A DNA stretch of 64,000 nt from Symbiodinium microadriaticum. Its lineage: Eukaryota > Sar > Dinophyceae > Suessiales > Symbiodiniaceae. The DNA lies in contig LSRX01000131.1 in assembly GCA_001939145.1 (NCBI GenBank), forward strand, positions 692,159 to 756,158. The letters run 5' to 3'. This document shows positions 13,101-25,700 of this stretch, one piece after another; the first letter of the stretch is position 1, and every line of letters starts with the position of its first letter. The translations under genes and the position numbers were made by a program. The notes under the pieces are model-generated. The model was not told the origin of the DNA and made no database searches. It saw only the letters and a list, made by a program, of their open reading frames with translations.

Positions 13101-16100
13101 GTTGCTCACGACGGCCCCCACACCCATGTGCCTTGAAGCAGAATATCACCCGCCGTCGCAACCCCAGCTGCTCTGAAAATGCCCGGACCAGTGCACTCTT
13201 GCCAACGCCCTGTCAGGCAGAACGTTGTGGCAGGAAAAAAACCGAAAAAGCTCTCGCAACCCTGAGACTGAGCGCATGCCTTCTCTCCAACGAGGCAGAT
13301 ATCCATACCAGCGGCATGGTCTTGCATGATTGCCCCCACCTGGTGCTGAGTGGAGTCCAGTTCGCGCAAGAAGCATCTCCAGTCGGTCTTCTTATGCTTC
13401 CTACTGAGGACTAGGCAAGACGCTGTTGCGTGGGAGTCAAGCGCAGGCTTCCAGCCTGAAGCTCGCCCGCTCGCCTAAGAAAAGAAACACAACACCTTGG
13501 ACTTGGACCTGGAGTCGTGGCTTGCATTTCCGCCCCTAAGAAGTCGACCAGTTGCCAGCAGGAACTGCAACGTCCTGTACTCCACATGGGTCCATCAGTA
13601 GCAAGAAACGCTGATGCTATGTTCCGACAGCAGCTCTTGACTTCGGCCTGGAGCTCTGCAGTCTGTTGATCACGGAATGTCACTGTGGCCTTGCCTGAGA
13701 GTACGTCTTTTGCTTTGAAAGGCTAACTGTGCCGCCGTACTTTGTTGTTGAATGTGCTGAGATACCTGCAATTCTCCTCAGACTTTCGCACGGCCTCCAC
13801 CAGACATCCTGAAGATGCCTTGCTGCGGCGACTGCCGATCCACTGTCGCGCAACAACCCCTTGTCCGTCCTGTTTGTTTCCTTTGCCAGATGCCCCCCAT
13901 TCTGATGCCTGTCAAGCATGGCACCTTGAGTTACACCGCATTGGGATGCCAGCGCCACTGAGCTGGTCACCCCAGCGTGCACGAGGTCCAGCGGATAGCT
14001 TCGCCTTTCGGTGGCGCACAGGCACGCGGCACGCATGGCTCGCATTGCACATCGGAGTCGAGACGCGTGCCTCATTGTCGCAAAAGCCGACGCATTCGGA
14101 AAAAGCTCCATCACGCCTTAGACAAAAGCGACGAGCATGTGCCAAACGCAGCACGACGAGCCTCCTCCTGGCTTGATTCCGACTTTCCTTATTGTTGCTT
14201 CTTGCTGCGGAATGGTACCACACGATGCGGTATTCGCACCATGTCACGAGTCATGCGGCGCTTCGCAGCCAGAAGTATGAAGAAGCATATGTACAGAGGC
14301 ACAGCAGGTTCCATCTAGCCCTGGCTTCTTCAACCTTGCAGTGATCCCGAGCTCGAGCTATTCTCTGGAACCGCACTCGGCGAGTGGATGAACCTTCGAG
14401 CGTCGCCATCTTCGAGCGCACCTCATGTTGAGATGCTCCGCCGGCTCGGGATGGCCCGAAGACAAGCAAAGAACCAAGCCAAAAAATGGCTCAGCTATGC
14501 GGGGACGGGCATCGGAGGGATTGACATCCTCTCATCGAAAAGCGGGAAGTCTCCTGAACTCCAGTTGCAGCAAGCATGCGGCTTTCCGGACTCTGGCAGT
14601 AACTGGCACGACGAAGCTACAAAGGCAAGTGAAGAAACCGCGGTCCGGAAGGTGCAGCCGCCGCACTTGCAACGGGAGCTTGGTTGCTCAACCACGCCGC
14701 TTGCTCCTGAAACTCAGGATCCTGGGCTGACGTAGCTCGCAGTATTCCCAGCATGCGAATCAGGCAATGTGAACATCGACTGTCGAATGTGAATGAAGGG
14801 CCAGGTAACGGTCTTGAGGTTGGCCGAAGCGAACCTCGCGCGGTCGTATGATGTCGTAAGCCCCAACTCATGAACTCTTACTACGCAAATCTACACGCAG
14901 GCTTCAGCCGATGTATCTTCGCTGCTTGGCATCAAAGCTCGTACGCACATGAATGCAGGCACAAACCTGCGTGCGGACGTCTTTCTATAAGTTTTTGTAG
15001 AATTGCAGGCAAGTTCAAGGTTTAAAGATAGATAGATCGATAGATAAATAGAAAAATTGATAGACAAATAGCTAGATGGTAGGTGGAAAGGTAGACAGAT
15101 ATCAGCGGTGGTCGCTGCTTGCAAAAACCTCGGCAGAGATCTGAAGTCCCCAAACTCCCAAAACCTGACATGCAAAAATCTCGGCAAAAAATAAGGCCCA
15201 AAATACCCCAAACCTGGGCAACTCTGCCCCTAGTGTGTCTTTGTGACTGTGTTTTTGAGCCTGGTCGCCCTTTTCTAATCTGACAATCCAAAACCTTGGC
15301 AGGAATGAAACACACCCAAAATCCTGTCAAACAGAAAAACCATCTCAAATGAATAGGTCCCAGTAGTTTGGGAAATTTGAATGTTCTTGATGCCCTCGGA
15401 CGCATTTGCTGTGGAAACTGAGGGTATGTTTGAGCCTGACGGCAGGCTGTTAACTTGAGATGCCAACATCTCGGCGGGGAACAACACTGCCCAACATCAC
15501 GTTGCCCAAACGCCGTCCGGCTTCAAACCAAAGATGCCAGGATTGTGGGAATGTTCGTGATTGTTACATTTTGCGATATATTCGCACTTCAAGATTGAAA
15601 AACAACTGAGATTGTTGAGCCTAGCTGTGTAGTGGTCGAACTAACTGGCACTGAACACCCACATGTGCCGCAAAAATCACCAACCGCCGAACCGACCCGC
15701 AAAACTCACCCCTCCATCCCACTCCTGTCCCAAAGGGCGCCCTTTGCTTGGCCGGTTTTCTGTACCGAACCGAGCCGGTCCGCAATGCAAAGCGCCGTGA
15801 ATCGCAGGAACCGGAACCAGCAACCGAACAAACCCAAAACGAAACACTGTTTTACTGAGCTTCTGAATAAGCAGCGTAGGAAATGTCTTCTTTCTCTTCT
15901 GGCTTCTCATGGTTGCGAAAACTCTTCTCTCATTTTCGTTTCAATACTGGGAGAAAGAAGGAGCTTTGCTGTCACGATGTAAGGAAGCTGTTCTGACTGT
16001 TGTTAGCCAAGGCACAGAGATACAGAAGTGTGCCCACCCGCGTTATTACGATATGAAGAGAAGACAACTTCCTGTTGTGTTGAAGGATGGCCGGAGCTCT

Positions 16101-16694
16101 CTTACGGGTAAACAGGTTGTTTCCCCGCTGTGTATGAAGGAAAAAGGTTTGTCTTTGCTCTTATGGAAAAAATATTGCAGATCTTTGCTTTATTGCTCCT
16201 TGCATGTGGAAAACTACCCTCACTATGATTTTTTTTGTCTGCTTCTTCTGGTATGATATTTATGAAGACAGAGATTTGGGCTGTTCTATTCACGATGCAA
16301 AACGTAAAGGTTCGACATACTTATGAATTATGATCATGGCCCCATTTATTCAGGTGTGGTATAGCGTAGTTCTCTTTGTCCGATGATGTCCGAGGATTAA
16401 ACAATGAAGAACTGCTATCACACTCCTTACGGTCCTAGGATAGGCTAACCTTTTTTAATCTTGATGATGAAGATGATCATCGTGATGATGATCATGGTGA
16501 TTGTGCTTGTGATTGTGACAGTGACGATGATGATGATGCTCATGATGATGACGATGATGATGATGGTGATAGTGATGATGTACGTGATGATGGTGTGGGT
16601 GAGGAAGACCACACACCTACTATAACAGTTACGGAATGAAATATGACAAGAAAGCGGCTGGCCAAACAGAGCTTCCAGGTCAGGCTGAATATTT

Positions 16695-16733
<39 letters not shown>

Positions 16734-19700
16734 AATATACAAACACATGTACCACCCTTCTAGTCGGCTGTTTCTCAACAGTTTTCTTTTCTCTGCCTGT
16801 TGTCTCTCATGTATAAGCAGCATCGGTATTTACGGTCACTTCGACACGTGCGTGAATTGAAGTGCGTATCCAGGGCTCATCGCGATTCCATCAGCTGCAT
16901 GCAGTTTCCCTAGATGCATGCGTTCGTGTCTCATGACACCTTCGCTCTCCTGTCCTGGTTTCACTAACACCAACTTGAAAACGGCAACACAGCTTTACTC
17001 TCTCTTTCCTTCCCTCTCTGAATGCTGCCAGGTCGCCACAGCGAGAGCGGGTGCCAGGCGACTCCACGCAGGACGATGTTCCTCTGCACTTTCAGGCGCT
17101 GAGGCGATGTCAACGATCAATGCCACACCAGTCTCCTGCTGTTTGGGTGGCGCCGCACCATTGCGCCGGCGCTGCCAAGCCGTCGGGCTTCAGACAAGAA
17201 GCTCTCTAAAGGCTCAGCAAGCTCTCCTTTGCAACCACTCGACACTCTTCGACAGTCACACGAAAGCAATACAACGTCTGCAAACTCTGTCCAGCATAGG
17301 AGAGTGAAGCCGTCTCATCGAGCGCCGTGGCGTGTAGGATCAGATCCCTGCGGAGGCCAGGCCAGGGGTGGAGTATGGCTTTCGAGGCCCCTGAATTTCT
17401 TCAACCGCGGCTCTACCCTTGGGGCGTGGGTGCTTCTCGCATGCCTAGAGGGCCTTGTCATGGATGTGAAAAATCACTTAGAGTTGTAGCGTTACCTGAA
17501 GCTTCCCATCGGCGAGAACGCTAGGCAGAACTTAAATCAATTCCTCCAGCACCTATCCCGGCGACAAACCTGCCATCGCATGAGTCATGAGTGAGTCTGA
17601 GTGAGTGAACTACCGCTCGAGTCTTCCGCATGCTTTTCCCGAAATAGGGAAGTGTCATGTTCTGGTGGAAAGATGCTCCATTGCAGCCATTTTTCATTTT
17701 CGCTGGCTCCAGTTCGGCGCCGATTAGAATTTCAGAATGTATGCACGATACTCCGCGGTCAAAGCTATGTATCCTGCAAAAAGATGGTAAAAGAGCTCTC
17801 CGGCGTGCACGACACACGAACACGATCCGACACAAGAGACAGGGTCTCTGCATAACCACCAAGACCTTGTCGCCACAGAAAGATAACATGCAAGCGTTCT
17901 TGGACGGACAGACACCTTCAAGAAACAGCTTTGATACTTCACCCTGGCCCTCTAGCGAGCACGTGGTGAGGGAGAGGCCCAGGGTTCTCGCGCAAGGGAG
18001 AGCTATGCGGCGTGTTCACGCGAACCCCTGCGCGCTCATGAGTACGTCGACTGGGAAGCATGGTACCGGCGAACCGCTGCTGTGCCTGCAGCACTGCAGC
18101 TCAGATGCCAAAAAGCGAAGAGAGTGCACGTCCTTGGCATCACAAGGGTTTGGGATCACACAAGCTACCAGTTTTTGACGATACTTCAAGTCTCGCTTGG
18201 AATGCGATGTAGTCTATATCAAGTCTTACTTACAGAAGCCACGGCTCTTGGGCGACAACACTGAAGGCAAACTCCTTGTCCGCTGTCAGGCCTGGGACAG
18301 AGTACAGTTCAGCAGCAAGAATGTCGGACAAGACTGGTTCGGGGCAAAGGGAAAGCCACGGACGGCCTCACAGATTCTGAGACAGTGTCCTCTGTCGGCG
18401 TATTCCAGCACGTCGCATGACCGACACGCGACACAGCGCAGCAGGAACTTCGCATTGGCCCGGAAGGCTGGTGCATGTTGCAGAGCAGAGATGTCCTCCA
18501 GGTGGGGAGCTCCAATAGAAGGGAAAATGGGCCTCTCTCTCTTGCCTGAGAAACGGCGCACCAGACGACCTGCGCGTCAATGCAAGGCGCTGTGGCTGGG
18601 AGCGGAGCGGAGAACCACGCAGCCTCCTCGTCTTCCTTGAGCTCCTCAGATACGAACTCCAGTGCCACCCCAGAATTCGCAAGAGCCGCCTCGAAGGCAG
18701 AGACGGAAGCACGGGTATCGAAGGATATCAAACCCAAGGGGCAGAGCTGCACAGAACAGAAAGCCATGTCTGAACACGCAATGCTTTGAAAGCTGCGAGG
18801 ACAAGCTCCTTGTCTCCACGGAGCTCAGCTGAAACGTATCGGAGGCTCCGACCTGCACGTAAAATCCCCGAAAGTCTCATGAAGATGGGGCGGCAATGGG
18901 CCGCAGGCTGCCGCCTGCCTGCTGTCTTGACTGCTTGCAATGCAAAGCTTCGCTTGTCTCGCAAGCCATCCGCGAATCGCATAGCTTCAGCACAAGAAGT
19001 GATCCCATGCAGAGCAACTTCCTGTCCGGGCTTGCGTTGTAGCAATTATTTCTGTGCACCTACACACGGTTGTGAAAGTCTGCGCCAATTGTGGCGCACG
19101 GCCTCGTCTCCATGGAAACGTGGAGCGTGTTCCAGCGCCACACCATGGAGTTGCACTGCTTCCAAGACAAAGCCACGATCTTCTAGAAGAGATGCACCTG
19201 AAGTCAAAAGTTGCCTGTTGCATTGAGCAATACATGTGGGGCGCCCAACATTGCCTGCAAACGCCATGGCCGCAGAGTTCTGCTGCACCGACGACAGCAC
19301 CAATTCTCGGTCATCACGAAGCTGCGCTGAGGCAAATCGTAAAGCGCGCCCATCGTTTGCTAGCGCGATGGCAACAAAGTCGCGGTCTGCCTGGCATGAG
19401 GAAGCTCAGTATGTGAAAGATATGGATGCTTGACAAGAACTATCTAGACATATGCCATATCATGGCATGCTCTGTGCAATCCGGCGCCCAACTCAGAAGA
19501 CGAGTTTCTCAGGCTAATTGGACGATGATCACAGTCGGGGGCAAGCTAGGAATACTTCACGATCTCAACTTTCCAGCTCTCTTGACGAGACAGCTGTGCG
19601 AGACGCACTTCATGCAGTATGGCATTCCTGCGACATCCAAAATGCACGTGTCATGGATAGCAACACGATGTGACGGCCACTTCCGACACACTACTCCTGT

Positions 19701-22700
19701 GTTCCCGTTACACCAATCGTATCTTGCAGTGGGCAAAACATGTCCTTGACAAGGTCGATGATGCAAGATGCATGCGGCAACACATGGTCACTCAGCCGTT
19801 TCTGCGGCCATGCCATGCTGCACAAATAAAAGGGCTTCAGCGTGCTTCTCAATCGTCAGCGCAAGCTGACTAGGCACCCGACATCGTGATGCGGTTTCCG
19901 GCCTTCAAGTGCTCTGGCACAAATTCCAAGGCATCCGGATTCGCTCGAACAGCCTGTGGCAAAGCCCGTCCCTGTCACCGACTGCCACTCCCTGCAAAGC
20001 CATCTAGAGCCTGCGTAGCGAAGCCCGTGTCGCAGCACAGCTCCACTGCCGCAAAAGCGAGGCTGCGCCCGTCACCAGTCACCGCGGCCAAGACGAAGCT
20101 CCGATCCGATCGGAACTGCTCCTGGAGAGCGGAGCATGCGGAGCTCATGCTGTGCCCAGAATCTCAAACCTGAGCCTCCTTGCTTCTCCCTTGCAACGAG
20201 CTCCGGAAGCAATCGCAAGGCCAATGGATTGGCTCGCAAAATCTGCAGCACAAAGCTGTCGTCATTTAGAAGGCTCTGGTCAACCTCAATGTTTCGTGTG
20301 TCTGGCACATCTCTACCTTGTTCCTTCCATCACAAATGCTTCTGATTGCCCGAGGCCGTCAAGCAGCATATCTCATGGCCCAGCTGCTTGACGCGACGGC
20401 TGCAAGGACCACTTCAGGATCCCTGCAGCTCGTAGAGAGACAGGGAGAGCAACTGCTCGCAAAGATACAAAGGAGGCCTGTGGTATTTTCCCTGTGCAAA
20501 GCCGAGAAGATCTCCATATTGGCGAACTGTCTCGAGCACCACCTCCAGACAAGAACGCTGCAAGATGCTGCTAGAAGCTGCAAGCAAGGCCAGCAAGGCA
20601 TGAAATGGCCCCCAATCTTGCAGGTTGAACGGATGTGCCTCCCGATGAAATGCGCCCCTCTGAATTCGCCGTTTGGCATCTTCATGCGATAGCCCAGCCA
20701 TGGCTGTGAGAATGCATCACACGGAATAGTTCCCATGTCTCAGCGATTCCGTCTCAAACTCTTGACGAACACGTTAGCTGCACTCCGAATGTGTTCACAC
20801 CACTGAATCATCGATGACAACCTCGCGAGCCGCACTGCTTCACCAGGCTGCACCCGACAGCTTTCTTGCGCAATGCACGAGTCTGACATTCATGTGACAT
20901 GATGTGCCATGGGACTGCGAAGGCACGGCCTGAGGTTGCGGACGCAGCATGCTTGAGGCTGCGCTGTCAGGCATCATCATTGGGATCGGCGAACCCTGAA
21001 AGCACATTTGCATACACGCCTTTTGGGAGCGTCGGCGACTGCTTCAGCATCAACCTTGTTTTTCAAATTGATGGCGTTGATTTCGACATCCTCCAGCACC
21101 TCAGCGGCACGAGATTCAGTGTGGCATCATGGCTCGACTCACAAGCACAAACACCCTGAATTTGTGCATTCGTGGAATCAGAGCACATCTTTGACTTTCT
21201 TGAGGATGGCATCCGTCACCCCAGGAACATGCCTTGAGGCATCCTGCACAGCCTGCTCAGCAATGCCAACCCCTATCTGCTAGTGCAAGGCATTGCGACA
21301 CTGGCGAATTCGCAGCAGACTGATGCCAGATCGATGCGTGCCTCTGCAGCCCTCCGTCGATGGATGTTGTGGCTGGCGAAGCGAGATCGCCTGCAGTGCA
21401 GAGCAATGCAGAGCAATCAACCCTGGAAACGCGATGCACGCTCCTGCAGCCTGCGACGATACACGGATGCACGTGTAGTCAGTTTGTCGGTGTTTCTGGT
21501 CAGAATCCCTTGTCGCATGAGCTAGAGAAATGCAAATTGTGGCTCCCACCCTGAGCCGGAGCATAACATGATTTTTCGTCCGTATTTTGTACAATTACCT
21601 CGAGGCCAACTCCAACATCTAAAATGACAGAGCAGGAAATACACTGTACAGTTGATAGGACATGGAGAGGACAAAAAACAAAACTGTAAACAGGAAATAG
21701 ACAGGACACATCACACACACAATTGAGATTTGAGAGAGCTACAAACCTGGGAAAGACAGTACCTGTAGGAACTGTGAAAAGCATTGTTACATGGTTAGAC
21801 TTCAATTTTCGAAGAGGACCCTGGGACGGAGATAGAACTCCCGAAGAGCATCGTCCACTAAAGGAAGGAAGGGAACGGCCAGCACACCTCTGGAAGAAAA
21901 TTGAGTTCCTAGGTGACTTAGTGGAGAATGCACCTGTTCAGTCCAAAGAGCAAAGTTCTTGAATGAAGACAAGCTGAAGCCTCCGTGTATTTTTTTCGAC
22001 TCGGTTCTCCAAGAACAACTTCCTTGACACAGCCTGCATCGTCCCAAGCTGTAGGATTGCAGGTTGGTTTCGAAACCTGCCTAGACCCTACGCACAAATA
22101 TCCAGGCTGGCACTCTCCAACCAAAACCCTCAGGCCCGAAACATCCTCAATTCACCTTGTTTCAGAGAATGTCGCATGTGCGAGGAGACAGTGTGCGTAT
22201 GTTCAACATGGACTCAGGGAGCTGCAGTGGTGGATCCAACGGATTCCCACGGCATGGCATGCCTGCGTGGTATCAAGCGACTGCTTGTCACAAAGATGCA
22301 TATGTGCCGCATATGTGACAAACCGCAGCAGGACATGTGTCTCTCAGACTGAGTGGCGATGACAGTGAACATGTTTTCATCACTTTCCATGAACAAAACG
22401 AGTGTTGGAAAGCCGCAAAACCGGCCTATGGCGATGACAAGGAAGTCTGCGCTAACGCGAACCATCTCACAGTCCTGGAGCACCCTCACTTCTGCTCCAA
22501 CGTTGCCAGTGCCAGGCTCTTGTCTTGTCTTGTCTTGTCGCAACTGTTCGTGTACAAGCGACCTGCGAGACTTGTCTTCAGCCGTCCTTGACGGTGCCAT
22601 CGGTGCCATGCCCTGCGCGTTCGCCTGCTTAAGGGGAAGTTCGGCTGGCCACGGCAGGGGGAGGCTTTATCTCAAGTCTTGAGCGAACATCAAGCAGACC

Positions 22701-25700
22701 TGCAAAGGCGCGGGACAAAACCAACACCAACTATAGAACCATATTCGCTTCTGCGGGAATGCAAAGCTTGAAGGGTCTCGACGACTCTGACAGGAACGAA
22801 GTGCCGGCCTAGTTACTTCTCAACATTCCGACAATATTTATAGGGAGTTGCACAAGCATTGACAACATGATGTCCTGTTGCAAATCGGCTGAGAAACCGC
22901 CCATCCTGCAGCCATGCAGAGTATCAATTTGCAAGTATGCAGAATCATGCTCATGAGCAGAACTAGTGGAACAGCACCAACAGAACCTCCAGCTGCATCT
23001 CTCGATTCTCCAGGAGGTTGTTCAACAGCGGCAGGACCTTCTGCACATGTGCTCGGCATCGGCATCGGCAAGGTTGTGACAGAATGAAATGCATGTTGAC
23101 CAGGAGACGTGATTTTCTCTCAGCATTGTCATGGTCTGGCAAGGTGGGGTAGCATGGGTTGAACCCAGCTGCTCAGATCAAGCTCTACAACTTTACGATC
23201 TCTATGCCTTCTCGGGCTCTAACGGAAAACAGCAGTGCGACAGGCATTTCTAGTTGGATCAAGACAGCAAAATAGGTGAGGTGTGCTACCGTAGCATCGT
23301 AGTGCTACCTGCACCTGGACAGATGGCGCTGGCGCTCCCGAATTTCATGTGGGCATTCCATCCTGCTGAAGACGAAATTAAGATTTGGCACCGAGCGCCG
23401 TGTGTCGATGTTCCACGGATAGTGCGAGAAGTCAAGGTGGTGAAATGATCCATAGGTGTTGCGCCTTCCGGGACTTTTCGGACACCAATCTTCGTTCCCT
23501 GCACTGGGGCACAGGTCACCGACTACGATGACGATCTCCCCCGACGCGAAGGGCGAGCTTGAGTTCTCGGTGATAAAGGCAGTGCTGCTCGTCTCCTCTT
23601 TCTCTTCTTCCAGGAGCGCCCACAATGCCTTTCCCCGCGTTCCATAAGAGCTGCGAAGGAAGCGGCCTTTGGCACATGAAAAGCAACCCATTCCGGTAGT
23701 TCCACCACCCCCGCCGCTCTGGCCACACCAGCAACTCCCGGTTCCACCACAGTTCAGCCACATCGACTGAGCCGATGCCACGTTGTAGTACGGGGTTCCT
23801 CTCACGAGCTGAGCGGTGTTGACCCCCCCGCAAGCTGCACGTGGTGCATCTCCATAAACGGTGGTGGTTGCCCAGTGGTGATAGCCGTAAAGGTTGAACT
23901 CCACAGACGCATTTTCTCCCGCGGAATCCTTATGCTCGTCCACAGCCGCCTTTTGCAACCTCGGGGGCTGGGCACCAGACTCGAAACCAATTCAAAAGCG
24001 GCAGGGTCGCTTACCAACCCTTACATTCATCGTGACTTTGCGAGATTTCGCTTATGCGTTGCAGTTAGGACAGTTGGACCTGAGACTCTGAGTAGAAAAA
24101 ATTCTTCTCTAGTGCAATCCCATTGGCTGTAGAGCATTCAGAGCACACTGCCCCTGCTCGCACTCGGAGTCGCGAGTCAAAGCATCACTGGCTTCTGGTT
24201 CGGCCCACGTCAGCCCCAGTCCTGCGAGCACGGCGAGCGCAAACAGGTTGCCCAGACTTGGCATCGCCGCCATTGCCGCACGGAATCCTATGCCTGCCTT
24301 CTCAGAGCCCAGACTTGCACAACAACATGCAAAAGCTCCGGACAAGGCAAGGTTCCTTGCAGCAGCATCTGTCGGCAACCATGCTGAGAGCATACTCTCC
24401 AGAACTCAATGGCTTTGTGTTCTGCAGTTCTTTCGTTCGAGACATCTGCATGTTCCTGAAAACTGTGTCTGCAGGACGCAGTGTGTTCTGGGTCAGTTAA
24501 TATGTATTGCAGAACCTTTTGTTTGCGCAAACATTGCCAGAATGTCATGAAATGACCTCAGCAACAGTTTCGCAAAAAAAATGCAAATATAGCATCTGTG
24601 TTGTTGAGATTGCTGTCTCCATGCGGTCCCCTGCGCGTGCATGCGTAAGGACAGGACATTGCGCTCGGCTTTCTCTATGCCCTCCAGCCTCTGGCTGTCA
24701 CACGCTGTGACCCGAGAATGTTGTGGTAAATCTTTGTGCTTCTTGCAGGCAGGCCACACCAGAATGCGACCGTGGAGCGCAGCTCGCACAGGCCTCAAAT
24801 CGCGGAGAAGGAGCGAAACCGGTGCAACCAGCCTGTGCCAAGTCCTGACATTGCTCAAACGTGCCGGCGGTTGCAGCTGCCAATATGCTTTCCCGTGGGG
24901 CTCGCACGGCTGATCCACATAGACAACACGGCCTCTGACGAGTCGAAGTCTCTTGCACGGCATGCGTGAGGCTACAGCTCATGCTTTGAGTCTTTCTCGA
25001 CAGCTTCTGCGAAGGTGTCCGATAAGCGAAAGGCAGCATGAAATTGCCGGAAAACAAGCAGCGCCAGAGGTGAAACTCTGAGCCCAACAGCTCAGAAGAG
25101 CAAAGCGCCTCCTGTACTGCAGGTCAAGCAGCCCTTGCATCTGCTGTATTTTGTCTTCTGTTCCTAGGTCTTCGAAGTCGTCAGAATAAAGCGAACACAT
25201 CGGGCAGCTTCTCTGAATCCCACGCCCCCTTGGCAGGGAACAGAGGCTTTGCTGGCTTTGTCACTTTGGCGCATATTCGTGCATCTGTACCACGGGTCGG
25301 ATCACGCAGCGGGCGTCCTTACCACAGCACCAAGGAGCATGCACAAACGGTATCGATATGTATCGATGCTGAAAGACCAGATGATTCTTCCATGGAGCGC
25401 AGCCATCTGCGCGATTTCAGTCTGGGTAGTCTAGCATGAGGAGCTGTCAGTGGTTTCACCGTCCTGCATGGCCAGCGAGCTTGCCCATTTTGCAGGCAGT
25501 GGCTTGTGGAGGCCTCCTTTCTGCTGATGAGCGAGGCTACGAGGTAGCCAGGGATGGTCAAGATCGCGAAGAGGATGAGCAGCCAATCCTCTGCCTGGTC
25601 CTGCCCGCAGAGAGATGTGATCAGCAGCTGTTGACAAGTGCACCCCTCTGCATTAGTTCTATGCTGCACTGCTCTCCCTAATTTAAACCCAACCACTTCG

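Noticed and set aside
12808-13161. Continuous minus-strand frame including repeated Thr-His residues
   Set aside because: The upper part is a true VWA8 exon (12988-13104), but the Thr-His run is read-through into an intronic GT/TA microsatellite.
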